From Paenibacillus arenosi (GTDB lineage: Bacteria > Bacillota > Bacilli > Paenibacillales > Paenibacillaceae): a stretch of 64,000 nt of DNA. The notes below the pieces were generated by a model. That model had not been told where the DNA came from, made no database searches, and saw only the letters and a program-made list of their open reading frames with translations. Position 1 is the stretch's first letter. The number at the start of each line of letters is the position of its first letter. The translations under genes were made by a program, and so were the position numbers. The DNA is taken from positions 574,263 through 638,262 of the forward strand of contig NZ_JACYTN010000002.1 of assembly GCF_014841135.1 (NCBI RefSeq), in the 5' to 3' direction. Of the stretch, positions 1 through 9,391 are shown one piece after another.

Positions 1-95
1 AAAAATAAATATCTCGCAACCTATACTTTGACTGTTTCTGGTATTCTAGATACAGATACACTGCATGGCAAATAGGAAGGAGCAACAAATTTCAG

Positions 96-1049
96 ATGAC
101 ACAACTACAAACGACGTCACAGCCGCGCATCACGGTAATTGGCAGCTTGAATATGGACCTAGTGACGGTAACCTCTAACGTGCCGAATGCAGGTGAGACC
201 GTTCACGGTGAACGTTTCGCTACAACTTGCGGTGGCAAAGGTGCCAATCAAGCGGTCGCTTGTGCCCGACTCGGTGCTCAAGTAACGATGATTGGCTGCG
301 TCGGTGACGATGCATTTGGCACTATGATGCAAACTAACCTTCGCAATGAAGGAGTAAATACGGAAGGCATTCGTACCATTCCCAATCAGACATCGGGTAT
401 AGCAGCCATTACCATTGCTGAGGGAGACAATCGAATCATTATCGTAGCTGGAGCCAATGAAGAAGTCACTCCAGCATACATTCAAGATTATGAGTCAATC
501 ATTGCCCAATCCGATCTCGTTCTCATACAATTGGAAATCCCACAAGACGCTGTCGAGAAAGCGGTCGCAGTAGCCAATCAGCATCAAGTTCCAATCATGC
601 TGAACCCTGCACCAGCGATTCATCTCGACGAGTCATTCCTTGCTCAATTGAGCTGGATTACACCAAATGAGCATGAATTGGACATCGTAACTGGTTCACA
701 GCCTAACTCTATTCCAGAGGATACACAGTGGCAAGAGAAGCTTAGCCACTCCCCTACGCGTATTATTATGACAAAAGGAGCGGATGGGGCCTATTGGGCA
801 GACGAAGCTGGGCATATCCATCATAGCGAAGGATACAAAGTGACCGTTGTAGATACAACTGGAGCAGGTGATACCTTTAACGGTGCATTAGCTGTCGCAT
901 TAGCAGAACAACGCGGCCTACCAGAGGCGATACAATGGGCAACTGCTGCTGGAGCAATGTCCGTTATGAAGTTCGGTGCACAAGCTGGAATGCCGACCCG
1001 TGAACAGCTAAATAACTGGATTCTACAATCTTCTACAAAAAAATGTTAG
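96..1049 (+). CDS. rbsK: Ribokinase (PfkB family)
   Basis: Predicted cytosolic kinase that phosphorylates D-ribose to ribose-5-phosphate with ATP. The 317-residue length is normal for the family. The N-terminus has the PfkB substrate-side pattern VIGSLNMDLV followed by GGKGANQAVACARLGA near residue 47. The C-terminal signature DTTGAGDTFNGAL, near residue 252, carries the anion hole and the catalytic Asp. A GGAAGGAG ribosome binding site precedes the ATG. The next gene on the same strand is a LacI-type regulator, so the pair may form a sugar-utilisation unit. No ribose transporter is seen in this window; the neighbouring importer is of another type and lies on the opposite strand. A different PfkB sugar substrate cannot be excluded. 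Confidence 0.9.
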   Translation: MTQLQTTSQPRITVIGSLNMDLVTVTSNVPNAGETVHGERFATTCGGKGANQAVACARLGAQVTMIGCVGDDAFGTMMQTNLRNEGVNTEGIRTIPNQTSGIAAITIAEGDNRIIIVAGANEEVTPAYIQDYESIIAQSDLVLIQLEIPQDAVEKAVAVANQHQVPIMLNPAPAIHLDESFLAQLSWITPNEHELDIVTGSQPNSIPEDTQWQEKLSHSPTRIIMTKGADGAYWADEAGHIHHSEGYKVTVVDTTGAGDTFNGALAVALAEQRGLPEAIQWATAAGAMSVMKFGAQAGMPTREQLNNWILQSSTKKC

Positions 1050-1164
1050 TCTAATCGCAAACATCCTTCTTTAATCCTCTTGCCCTTATGGAAATGTTGG
1101 AATAAAATAAAATCGGTATAACTTTACAATTCAGGCATCATTCCACAAGGGTAGGAGAATCGTC

Positions 1165-2199
1165 ATGGCAACTATCTACGATATTGCGAAGCAAGCGAAC
1201 GTATCAGCAATGACAGTATCGCGTGTCATCAATAACACAGGACGCGTGAGCGAGAAGACTCGTACAAAGGTTAAGCAAGTCATGGAAGAAATGCACTACA
1301 TCCCTAACTCCGTCGCAAGATGCCTCGTCACGCAAGAGAGCAAAGTATTGTCCCTGCTCATAACAGACATTTCAAACCCATTTTTTACGATGATGGCACG
1401 CGGTGCGGAAGATATGGCGCATAAGTATGGCTATCGCCTTATGTTCGGCAATAGCGACGAGAATCTGGACAAAGAGCGCCAATATGTTGAGATGATCTTA
1501 TCTATGCGTGTAGACGGCGTATTATTTGCTCCAAGCAATGATATGTCAATTGAACATTTACGCTGGCTTGAGCGTCAAAATGTTCCATTCGTCCTGCTCG
1601 ATCGCGAAGTCCCTGGTATCGCTTGTGACACCGTGCTTGGTGACAGCCGTATAGGTGCGAAGCAACTTGTAAGAGAACTTATTAAGCGAGGGCATCAAAA
1701 AATTGCTCTTGTAAACGGTTTAGAAAATGTCTCGACAGCGAGAGAACGTAGACTCGGGTATGAGGATGCTCTAGTAGAAGCTGGGTTACCTATTGAAGAT
1801 AGCCTCATGATGAATTCAAGTTATGTGCACGACAAACAGCAATTTTCCTTATCACACTGGCTTCAAGCTGAACCGGACAAGCGTCCTACTGCTATTTTCG
1901 CTGCAAATAATATGTTAGCAATGAGCGTACTGAACAAATTAGAAGAAGAAGGAATCAAAGTACCAGAACAAATTTCAGTTGCTAGTTATGACGATCTAGG
2001 CATGCTTGAACAGGTAAACCCTTTCATAAGCGTCGTATCCCAACCCGCATACGAATTCGGGCAGCAAGGCATTCAGCTGCTGTTAGAGCGTATTCGTAAT
2101 CGCAACCAAGCGCCTACATCCGTTAAACTACCCTGTCAGGTTCATATTAATCGTTCTGTTCAGGATATTTCTGCTTCATCACTTATTGCAACGTACTAA
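1165..2199 (+). CDS. LacI-family transcriptional regulator
   Basis: DNA-binding repressor of the LacI/GalR family, 344 residues. The N-terminal helix-turn-helix reads TIYDIAKQANVSAMTVSRVI, followed by the hinge helix YIPNSVARCL near residue 46. The rest is a periplasmic-binding-protein-like sensor domain, with LVTQESKVLSLLITDISNPFF at its start and the DD(L)G segment near residue 280 typical of effector binding. Its effector is probably a sugar or sugar phosphate. It sits 115 bases after ribokinase and converges on an ABC sugar importer. A LacI-type palindrome (AAGCGCTT core) lies ahead of that importer's binding-protein gene at 5712-5727 and is a candidate target. Start chosen from GTAGGAGA upstream of the ATG. 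Confidence 0.93.
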   Translation: MATIYDIAKQANVSAMTVSRVINNTGRVSEKTRTKVKQVMEEMHYIPNSVARCLVTQESKVLSLLITDISNPFFTMMARGAEDMAHKYGYRLMFGNSDENLDKERQYVEMILSMRVDGVLFAPSNDMSIEHLRWLERQNVPFVLLDREVPGIACDTVLGDSRIGAKQLVRELIKRGHQKIALVNGLENVSTARERRLGYEDALVEAGLPIEDSLMMNSSYVHDKQQFSLSHWLQAEPDKRPTAIFAANNMLAMSVLNKLEEEGIKVPEQISVASYDDLGMLEQVNPFISVVSQPAYEFGQQGIQLLLERIRNRNQAPTSVKLPCQVHINRSVQDISASSLIATY

Positions 2200-2346
2200 A
2201 TGTATAAAGGAGCTATTTGATAGCCCGCTAGAGTGACTTTCCCCTAGTCTATCATTCGTTTATTCGACCTCCTATACATGCCTCAGATGCTCATTTAACT
2301 TCAGGCGTTCCATTCAGTGCCCCATCGATTATTGTTGATGAAATAC

Positions 2347-2392
2347 AAAAGCTGGACGTCGCCACCGTTCAGGCACGTCCAGCTCTATATGC
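2347..2392 (-). terminator. Rho-independent terminator of the sugar ABC operon
   Basis: A 10-bp stem AGCTGGACGT/ACGTCCAGCT (arms 2350-2359 and 2375-2384) is followed on the minus strand by a T-rich run. It lies just downstream of the last permease gene, in the gap where the two transcription directions converge. Confidence 0.75.
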
Positions 2393-2434
2393 AGAAATAG
2401 TTACAATCAATATAGACCTATGAAAATGAAGCCA

Positions 2435-3310
2435 TTATCCTTTAACTGACCCTGCTGCCATCCCTTTCATCACTTGTTCTTGGAACATTAAATACACAAT
2501 AATTGTTGGTAAGGATGCCATAGATAATGCGGCCATCGTTAAGCTGTAGTCTGTCGTAAATCCATCTGCAAATACGGACAAGCTCAATGGCAATGTCTTA
2601 AGACTAGGGTCATTGATAAAGACTAGTGCAAACGCAAAGTCATTCCAAAAGCGAAGAAACCCTAAAATAGCTACCGTAGACAATGCTGGAAGCGTAATGG
2701 GAAGAATAAGACGGAGAAATATTCCCGTATAGCCTGCTCCATCGACAAGCGCCGCTTCTTCCATTTCCTTTGGTATATTTGCCAAGTAAGCTGTAATAAT
2801 GAACACAGCAATCGGCAGCTCAAACGCTGTATAAGGTAGAATAAGTGCAGCATGTGTATCGAAAATCCCCATCATATTCATCATACTGAACAGTGGTACC
2901 AACGTGCTATGGATTGGAATTAATAATCCGAGCAGTAATAAGCTATACAATATCCCTCTGCCCCTGAACTCAAACCTAGATATGATATAGGCAGTCAATG
3001 CTCCGAAGAACAGCGTTAACACCAACGATACAAAGGTAACAAATAGCGAATTCATCGTTGCCTTGCCCATTCCTGAAACTTCCCATGCACGAACAAAGTT
3101 GCTCCAATTCCAAGTCTGCGGCAGCGAAAACGGATTGGCAAAGAAGTCTGCATTCGACTTAAACGCGCTCATAAACATCCAAAATAATGGATACAGTGTC
3201 ACTAACGCATAAAAGCCAAGTAATATATTTCGAATCGATCTTCTCCACCACTTATACTGCCGTCGCGTCTTATGCAACCCTGTGTCCAGTGCTGGCATCG
3301 ACGTACTCAT
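2435..3310 (-). CDS. Carbohydrate ABC transporter permease (MalG type)
   Basis: Inner permease subunit of a CUT1-type sugar importer, about 291 residues with six predicted membrane segments. The EAA loop that contacts the ATPase is visible as EEAALVDGAGYTGIFLRLILP near residue 190, followed by the typical C-terminus EQVMKGMAAGSVKG. An upstream in-frame GTG would add three residues, but GGAG sits eight bases before the ATG at 3310, so that start was chosen. It is the last gene of the operon permease-permease-binding protein. No dedicated ATPase is encoded nearby, which is usual in Bacillales, where a shared MsmX-type ATPase serves many such importers. Confidence 0.92.
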   Translation of the reverse strand: MSTSMPALDTGLHKTRRQYKWWRRSIRNILLGFYALVTLYPLFWMFMSAFKSNADFFANPFSLPQTWNWSNFVRAWEVSGMGKATMNSLFVTFVSLVLTLFFGALTAYIISRFEFRGRGILYSLLLLGLLIPIHSTLVPLFSMMNMMGIFDTHAALILPYTAFELPIAVFIITAYLANIPKEMEEAALVDGAGYTGIFLRLILPITLPALSTVAILGFLRFWNDFAFALVFINDPSLKTLPLSLSVFADGFTTDYSLTMAALSMASLPTIIVYLMFQEQVMKGMAAGSVKG

Positions 3311-3360
3311 AGGCTGCACTCCTCTCTATAACAGAACCATATCTTTACCTCTCACCTAAA

Positions 3361-4236
3361 CTATTGATTGTTGCGCCGCATAAGTATTTGCGACCCCGCA
3401 ATCAAGAGTAGACTGATAATTACAATAAGCGTCGAGACTGCACTTCCGTACCCATAACGATAAACATTGAATGTGTTGTTATACATGTACGAAGCCAACA
3501 ATTCGGTGGCATGTGCTGGGCCTCCTTTTGTCATTACATAGATGAGGTCGAATGCCTTGAGGCTTCCGGAAATACACAACACGATTGCTACCTTTATCGT
3601 ATCCCATATCATGGGTAGTGTTATCGAGAACAATCTGCGTGTTCTTGTCGCTCCATCAATAGCAGCTGCGTCGTTTAATTCCTGTGGAATGCTGCTCAAA
3701 GCGGCAAGAAACATAATTAAGTAGGGCCCAATAAAATTCCAAATAATCGGAATGGCAATCATCCACATTGCAATACTCGGGTCAGAGAGCCACGCACGGT
3801 TCCACTCTTCCAGCCCTACAAAAGAGAGTATGCCATTTAACAATCCTATTTGCGGCTGATAAATATAAGACCAGATAATACCGATGACCACTGAAGAAAG
3901 TACCATTGGCATAAACACAGAAGCCCGTACGAAGCGTTGAAACCATGTACCTTGGCTAAGCAATAGTGCTAATAATAAGGCAAGTGGAACTTGTCCAAAT
4001 ACGGAAGCCGCGACAACAATTAAGTTATTTCCAAGCGATTGCCAAAAAATATCATGCGATAGCGCTTCCACATAGTTGTCAAAACCGATAAAGCGCGCCT
4101 CACCTATTCCTTTCCAATCCATGAAACCATAATATGCTGACCAGAATACTGGCACGACAACAAACACGGCATATAGCAGCACAGATGGAAGCAGGCCAAA
4201 TCCGATAAATAGTTTTCTAGCTGTTCCAATTCGCAT
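3361..4236 (-). CDS. Carbohydrate ABC transporter permease (MalF/UgpA type)
   Basis: Second permease of the sugar importer, 291 residues, predicted six transmembrane helices. The EAA motif ELNDAAAIDGATRTRRLFSITLP, near residue 188, identifies the ATPase-coupling loop. The N-terminal part carries the family pattern FGLLPSVLLYAVFVVVPVFWSAYYGF. It follows the binding protein gene and precedes the MalG-type permease by 50 bases. A GGAGGT site lies five bases before the ATG. The substrate is unknown; CUT1 systems import oligosaccharides or glycosides. Confidence 0.92.
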   Translation of the reverse strand: MRIGTARKLFIGFGLLPSVLLYAVFVVVPVFWSAYYGFMDWKGIGEARFIGFDNYVEALSHDIFWQSLGNNLIVVAASVFGQVPLALLLALLLSQGTWFQRFVRASVFMPMVLSSVVIGIIWSYIYQPQIGLLNGILSFVGLEEWNRAWLSDPSIAMWMIAIPIIWNFIGPYLIMFLAALSSIPQELNDAAAIDGATRTRRLFSITLPMIWDTIKVAIVLCISGSLKAFDLIYVMTKGGPAHATELLASYMYNNTFNVYRYGYGSAVSTLIVIISLLLIAGSQILMRRNNQ

Positions 4237-4328
4237 CGTGCACCTCCACTTCTACGATTAGCAATGCCTTGCAAAGATGATGCCTCTAAGCAAGGCATTG
4301 CCCTCTCATTCTTTAGACTTCATGTACG

Positions 4329-5645
4329 TTACTTGCCGAGTGATTTAGCTTGTGCCTCTTGAATTTTTGCAGCGATTGCTTTTGGATCTCCACCCATAAG
4401 AAGCTCTTGAATCCCGTTATTCACTACGTCTGCCCCTGCACTTGTGAGCATGCCATCGTAGACAGGCGTAAATTGAATGTCATTAACCAGTTCATAAACT
4501 TTGGAGAAAATAGGTGATACTTTACTCTTATCCAGTTCAACCTTATAGCTGACCAACTGATTCGATTCCAATGTACGTTTTTGAGCCTCAGGACCGGACA
4601 TTGCAAAAATGAGCTTATGAGCTGCTTCTTTAACCTTGCCCTCCGTTTTTGCACTCAAACCAAGTCCAACCCCAACTACACCTGAAGTTGTATTTGGATC
4701 ACCTTTTCCGTCTGCAATAGCAGGCAATACGGTTACACCCATTTGCTTAATCGCATCTGGTGTTGCATTAGCCGTCAAATTCGTCAAGGCCCATCCGCCA
4801 TCGATCATCATAGCCGCTTGACCATGAGCAAACATCATTTCCATCTGTGTGTTATCCATACTATTAAAGCCTTCTTGGAATGCGCCCTCCTGCTGCAACT
4901 GCTGTAATAGTTCAAGCGCACGTACAAACTCTGGATCTGTGAACTTTGCACCGTCTTGAGCAGCGGCTTTGATAAACCATTCGGTACCTGTAACACGATC
5001 AGCTAATGAACTGAGAATACTGGATTGAGCCAGCCACGCCGCTTTATTTCCAAGTGCTATTGGTGTTACTTTGGCAGCCTTTAATGTACGGACAGCTTGT
5101 AACAGCTCATCCCATGTTTGCGGCACTTTCACTCCATGCTTATCAAGAATAGACTGGTTGTAATAGAGAATAGAGGTTGGAGTCAAGCTCATTGGAGCAC
5201 TATACACTTTGTTATCTATTGTGAAATTATCAAATGAACCTGGCAAAAAGCCATCTTTCCAAGTCGCGTTTGCTTGCAACAATTCATCTACAGGTTGAAT
5301 GAGGCCTCCTCCTTGAAACTCCTTCGTCATAGCCCCTGGCCACATAATGAATACGTCTGGCATTTCATTTGCCGCTGCCACCGTTTTTAGACGAGCTCGA
5401 TAACCGTCTGGCGGGATCGCCTGAACATTCAGCTTAATACCTGGGTTAGCCGCTTCAAACTCACTAATGATTTCTCTCATCGTTCGAGCACGCAAATCAT
5501 CCCCCGTGAAATTGTGCCAAAGTGACAGCTTGATACTATCCCCTTCAGCACTTTTAATTCCAGTCGCTCCCTTATCTCCAGAGCATCCTGCAAACATCGT
5601 AACAACGATAAGCAAAGTGAGTACAATCATCCAATTTCTACGCAT
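4329..5645 (-). CDS. Extracellular sugar-binding lipoprotein of ABC importer
   Basis: Solute-binding protein of the importer, 438 residues, family 1 fold. The N-terminus is a lipoprotein signal with a hydrophobic core and lipobox MFAGC at about residue 20, so it should be anchored to the outer face of the membrane. The mature part begins with the common pattern KLSLWHNFTGDDLRARTMRE, and PQTWDELLQAV near residue 145 is typical of sugar-binding proteins. A TTG two codons upstream is possible, but the GGGGGG element is better spaced to the ATG at 5645. A LacI/CcpA-like palindrome precedes the gene at 5712-5727. The exact sugar cannot be told from sequence. Confidence 0.92.
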   Translation of the reverse strand: MRRNWMIVLTLLIVVTMFAGCSGDKGATGIKSAEGDSIKLSLWHNFTGDDLRARTMREIISEFEAANPGIKLNVQAIPPDGYRARLKTVAAANEMPDVFIMWPGAMTKEFQGGGLIQPVDELLQANATWKDGFLPGSFDNFTIDNKVYSAPMSLTPTSILYYNQSILDKHGVKVPQTWDELLQAVRTLKAAKVTPIALGNKAAWLAQSSILSSLADRVTGTEWFIKAAAQDGAKFTDPEFVRALELLQQLQQEGAFQEGFNSMDNTQMEMMFAHGQAAMMIDGGWALTNLTANATPDAIKQMGVTVLPAIADGKGDPNTTSGVVGVGLGLSAKTEGKVKEAAHKLIFAMSGPEAQKRTLESNQLVSYKVELDKSKVSPIFSKVYELVNDIQFTPVYDGMLTSAGADVVNNGIQELLMGGDPKAIAAKIQEAQAKSLGK

Positions 5646-5711
5646 TAACAATCCCCCCTGTTAATAGTTCTGCCTCTCCTGTTGTGCAGGAGTAGGTAAT
5701 GAGTCAATTAT

Positions 5712-5727
5712 AAGGAAGCGCTTACTT
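5712..5727. promoter_or_regulatory. Candidate LacI/CcpA-type operator
   Basis: The 16-base near-perfect palindrome AAGGAAGCGCTTACTT is centred on AAGCGCTT, the core of LacI-family and CcpA (cre) operators. It lies 67 bases upstream of the binding-protein start and downstream of the response-regulator gene. On the minus strand it matches the cre consensus WTGNAANCGNWNNCW with one mismatch. It could serve CcpA or the LacI regulator at 1165-2199. Binding is inferred, not shown. Confidence 0.5.
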
Positions 5728-5768
5728 TTAGCGTGAGGGATATTTTTCCGATGCGTACGGGAACTTTT

Positions 5769-7337
5769 TCAGGCTTTTAGACGATAATCAGAGGGTGTAC
5801 ATTTCATATAGCGCTTGAACAGCTGAGCAAAATATTTAACATCCTCATATCCAACAATTCTAGCGATCTCATTTACCATTAGCTCTGTATTTTGCAGCAG
5901 CTCACAAGCACGCTCCATTCGCACCATCGTTACAAATTCGATATAGTTCATCCCGGTTTCAATCTTAAATCGTTCGCTCAAATGATGAGGATGGACATGA
6001 ACGACGTCGGCAACCCGCTTCAATGTCAGCGTACCATCAGCATGCTCTCGAATATACTGCTTTGCTTTTAAAATAACAGACTGAGAAGTATTGCTTACTA
6101 GATGAACATATCTTTGCATAGCCTGCTGTAAAGCGGCATAAAGTTCTCGTTCCCATTGTTCTCTATTCATGGAACCTGCAGTACCTATCATCGTTATCTG
6201 CCAGATTGACTGATGCATGTTATCAGAAGCATCTTCGGCCATTCGATCCATCCAACGTTGAATCCCTATAAACAAGGAACTCACATAATTTTGCAGCGAA
6301 TGTGGTGTCGCTTGTGGGTGACTCGTAAGCCGATCTACAAATTCAGATATCCAGCACCTCAATTCGCTAGCATTTCCAGACTTTAATTGTTGGATCAGGC
6401 CAGACTCATCTTCCGCATGCCTTAATAACGGGAGTCCTGTTCGCATCTCTGCCTCTTCGACCCTCATCGTTCTCTGTTTCGCTGCTATAACATGGTAGGA
6501 AGTTGCTTTAGCTGCACCGACTGCAGAATGACATACGCCTTCCACTAAGGAAGTCGCACGCCCTATTCCCGCGAACAGCCTGCACTTGAGCTGCTGCTCA
6601 ATCATAGAAATTAACCTTTCCCACTCATGTACCCAGGATTGGTAAGCTTCATAACGTACAACAAGTAAGCGAGCATCATTTCGGAGCACCGCACAACGGA
6701 TCGAATCACGCAGCATATTGCTAACTGCAAATAGGAGCAGCGATTCTTCTTTGGAATCCCAGCCCTCTACTTTCAATTCTGCGACTTCGTAATAACCTTC
6801 TGGTTGATCTGCGCTAGAATGACTAGACAAACGAGACTCATGAATTAGCAATTCAGCAGCATGTCTGGATTCCTCTACAGATAATTGGCCGGATAGCCAT
6901 CTGCGCAGCAATTGATCACGATAAGACCCTTCTCTTTTCGCATGCTCTACCTGCTCCATACGACGAGATTCTATTCTTTCTCTCGCCTTGAGCGCTGCAC
7001 GAACGATATCGTCTGGCCGTGATGTTTTCAACAAATAATCCGATACCCCATGACGGATCGCTTGCTGTGCATAATTAAAGTCATCATAACCGGTGTATAC
7101 AATCGTTTCTGTTAACGGGCTGCATTCACGTATATAACCCGCAAGCGTTAATCCATCGACACCATTCATTCGAATGTCAGTCAATACGAGCTCTGGTTTC
7201 TCCTCTGCTATCAATTTCATCGCTTCTTCAGCTGATTGGCACGGAGTAAGCAGCTCAAACCCAAGCTCTTGCCAAGGAATTACTTGAGATAATCCATTAC
7301 GAATAATGACCTCATCGTCTACGATTAATGCTTTCAT
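5769..7337 (-). CDS. Response regulator, YesN/AraC type
   Basis: Two-component response regulator of 522 residues. The receiver domain starts MKALIVDDEVIIRNGL, with acidic pocket DD, phospho-acceptor Asp in LVLTDIRMNGVDGL near residue 52 and the conserved Lys in YLLKTSRP near 102. A long linker is followed by a C-terminal AraC-type double helix-turn-helix containing HPHHLSERFKIETGMNYIEF and YFAQLFKRYMKCTPSDYR. GGGGGG stands at good distance from the ATG at 7337, better than the upstream in-frame GTG. It is encoded directly after the YesM-type kinase and before the sugar importer, so it most likely activates the importer genes. Confidence 0.92.
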   Translation of the reverse strand: MKALIVDDEVIIRNGLSQVIPWQELGFELLTPCQSAEEAMKLIAEEKPELVLTDIRMNGVDGLTLAGYIRECSPLTETIVYTGYDDFNYAQQAIRHGVSDYLLKTSRPDDIVRAALKARERIESRRMEQVEHAKREGSYRDQLLRRWLSGQLSVEESRHAAELLIHESRLSSHSSADQPEGYYEVAELKVEGWDSKEESLLLFAVSNMLRDSIRCAVLRNDARLLVVRYEAYQSWVHEWERLISMIEQQLKCRLFAGIGRATSLVEGVCHSAVGAAKATSYHVIAAKQRTMRVEEAEMRTGLPLLRHAEDESGLIQQLKSGNASELRCWISEFVDRLTSHPQATPHSLQNYVSSLFIGIQRWMDRMAEDASDNMHQSIWQITMIGTAGSMNREQWERELYAALQQAMQRYVHLVSNTSQSVILKAKQYIREHADGTLTLKRVADVVHVHPHHLSERFKIETGMNYIEFVTMVRMERACELLQNTELMVNEIARIVGYEDVKYFAQLFKRYMKCTPSDYRLKA

Positions 7338-7413
7338 TTTAAATCCCCCCGCCACTCATGATGGAATTGCTGCCTTAGTATTGGCTTGACTTTCGCGCTA
7401 CTAAAAATACAAA

Positions 7414-9216
7414 CTACCATTCCCCTTTAAAGCGCAGTATAATGCATGTTCCATGTTCCTTTTGGCTGCTGATGCTTACTTGCGAAGAAGTTCCATAATG
7501 GAGTAGAAGGCGCTGCTGAACATTCATTAATCCACACCCGCTTCCATGTACGGCCCGATCCGCTTCCAATAGTGGATCGCTAGGAATGAAAGTCCCCCGT
7601 CTTCCATCAGCGATGTTCAACATATGTATTTGCAGCTCGTTAAGACGTTCCTCCGATATTCCAACTCCGTTATCACACACTTGACATTCCATCCATCCTT
7701 CTTCGCATTCACGTAGATCGATCATGATTTGCCCGCGCTGTTTCATAGCGTCCTTTAAAATACCGTGAAGTAGTGCATTTTCGACCAGCGGCTGCAGCAG
7801 CAGTTTGAGTATAGGCTTTTCCAATAAGTTCGGAGACACATTTACTTCCATATCGAATCGTTCCGGATAACGAATAGCTTGAATATTCATATAATTTCGA
7901 ACATGCTCGATCTCCTGTCTAACACTGGTTACTTCTACACCACGATTTAAGCTAAATCGCAAGAAATCACTAAGAGAACCTACCATTTCTGCAATTTGAT
8001 CTTGTTTATTCATCCATGCCATCCACTGTATCGAAGAAAGCGTATTGTATAAAAAATGGGGCTGAATCTGGGCCTGAAGTGCTTTCAAGTCAGCCTCTTT
8101 CTTCATCGCTTCATTAATCTTCACCTGCTCAGTGAGCTGTCCAATATTTTCGCTTAGTCGATTATATGTTTTAATAAGTTGTCCAATTTCATCTGGCGTC
8201 TCAATGGGCAATCTACGATATACACGCTCGGGATTTATCGTTGCTAAATACCTCGTAAGCCTAATTAACGGTTTCGTTACCTGCTTCACAAAAAACATGA
8301 CAGCAAATGCTGTAATTAGCAGTGCCAGTCCAACTGCAACAGCTGTTAGCAATAACACATATCGATTTTGTGCACTAAACGCATCGTAAGGTATGACGGT
8401 ATAGGCTTGCCACGATGAAATAAGTGGAACGTCCGCTGCGATGACGATGTAGCGCCCTGAGCCGCTGTCCATCTCCCACATTTGTTCCGAATAGCCCTGC
8501 AATTTAGGCTGCTGCCGTATTTTTGCAAGTACATCATGATCAAGTTCTGTTGTACTAGATGCTATAATTTGACCTTGTTCATTTTGTAAAAACATAACAC
8601 CATGCTCCTGTACAGCCACACGCAGCTGCTCGCTCACCACCGCAGTATCAATGCCAATCGATAACATGCCTAGTGTCTTAAACGTATTCAAGTCACGAAT
8701 GGGCCTTACCAGAAATACAGAACGCTTCTTACCTGCGCTCGTGGTGGACTCTAAGGGTGGCGACCACCATTTAGGATGCTGCTTCCAGTACGATTCCGAC
8801 ATATCCGCAACTTGAAATAAAGAGGATTCAAGAATGGTATTGTTGTTGACCTCTGGCATTCCTTGTAGCGAGATGATGCGGATCTCCGAAATATACCGCT
8901 TTGAAAAAGCTAAATTCGTTAAAAATCCCGTCAAATCTAAATCTTCAGTTGCAGTCGCTCTCGTTTTACTCAAATATGATTGAACTTGTTCTTGTCCGAT
9001 AAGAAAGACCGACATATTCTCTACATCCTGAACAATCGTTTCCATATACGAATTGATTTGTCGCAATGTATTCAAATTGGACATCGTTACTTTCTCTTCT
9101 GTTATTTTTGATGCTGTGTAATAGGAAATGAAGCCTAGTAACACTATGGGGACCATAGTTGCAAAAATAAGAATGAAAGACATTTTGCGATGAAGCGAAC
9201 GAACGATCCATTGCAT
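7414..9216 (-). CDS. Sensor histidine kinase, YesM type
   Basis: Membrane sensor kinase of 600 residues. An N-terminal transmembrane helix (residues about 13-33) and a second near 290-310 flank a large extracellular dCache-like sensor region. HAMP follows (FVKQVTKPLIRLTRYL), then the His-kinase box QAQIQPHFLYNTLSSIQW near residue 388 with phospho-acceptor His, and an HATPase domain (PLVENALLHGI, GVGISEERL). This is the YesM/LytS-like class usually paired with YesN regulators that control sugar importers. It is the first gene of the minus-strand group. GAGGGGA precedes the ATG. Confidence 0.93.
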   Translation of the reverse strand: MQWIVRSLHRKMSFILIFATMVPIVLLGFISYYTASKITEEKVTMSNLNTLRQINSYMETIVQDVENMSVFLIGQEQVQSYLSKTRATATEDLDLTGFLTNLAFSKRYISEIRIISLQGMPEVNNNTILESSLFQVADMSESYWKQHPKWWSPPLESTTSAGKKRSVFLVRPIRDLNTFKTLGMLSIGIDTAVVSEQLRVAVQEHGVMFLQNEQGQIIASSTTELDHDVLAKIRQQPKLQGYSEQMWEMDSGSGRYIVIAADVPLISSWQAYTVIPYDAFSAQNRYVLLLTAVAVGLALLITAFAVMFFVKQVTKPLIRLTRYLATINPERVYRRLPIETPDEIGQLIKTYNRLSENIGQLTEQVKINEAMKKEADLKALQAQIQPHFLYNTLSSIQWMAWMNKQDQIAEMVGSLSDFLRFSLNRGVEVTSVRQEIEHVRNYMNIQAIRYPERFDMEVNVSPNLLEKPILKLLLQPLVENALLHGILKDAMKQRGQIMIDLRECEEGWMECQVCDNGVGISEERLNELQIHMLNIADGRRGTFIPSDPLLEADRAVHGSGCGLMNVQQRLLLHYGTSSQVSISSQKEHGTCIILRFKGEW

Positions 9217-9391
9217 TTTGCTTTCCCCTCGCCTTCCTTTTAATGAATGATTGTATCATGATGCCTTTTTGTTAGGGAGAAAAACTTTTTGTTTGATCAG
9301 CTAAAAAAGTGTGATAAGCTATAAGCGTTCTTTACCAAATATTTCTGATAAACCTATCATTATTGTACGCTGAGAGGGAGGTCAAGCGATA

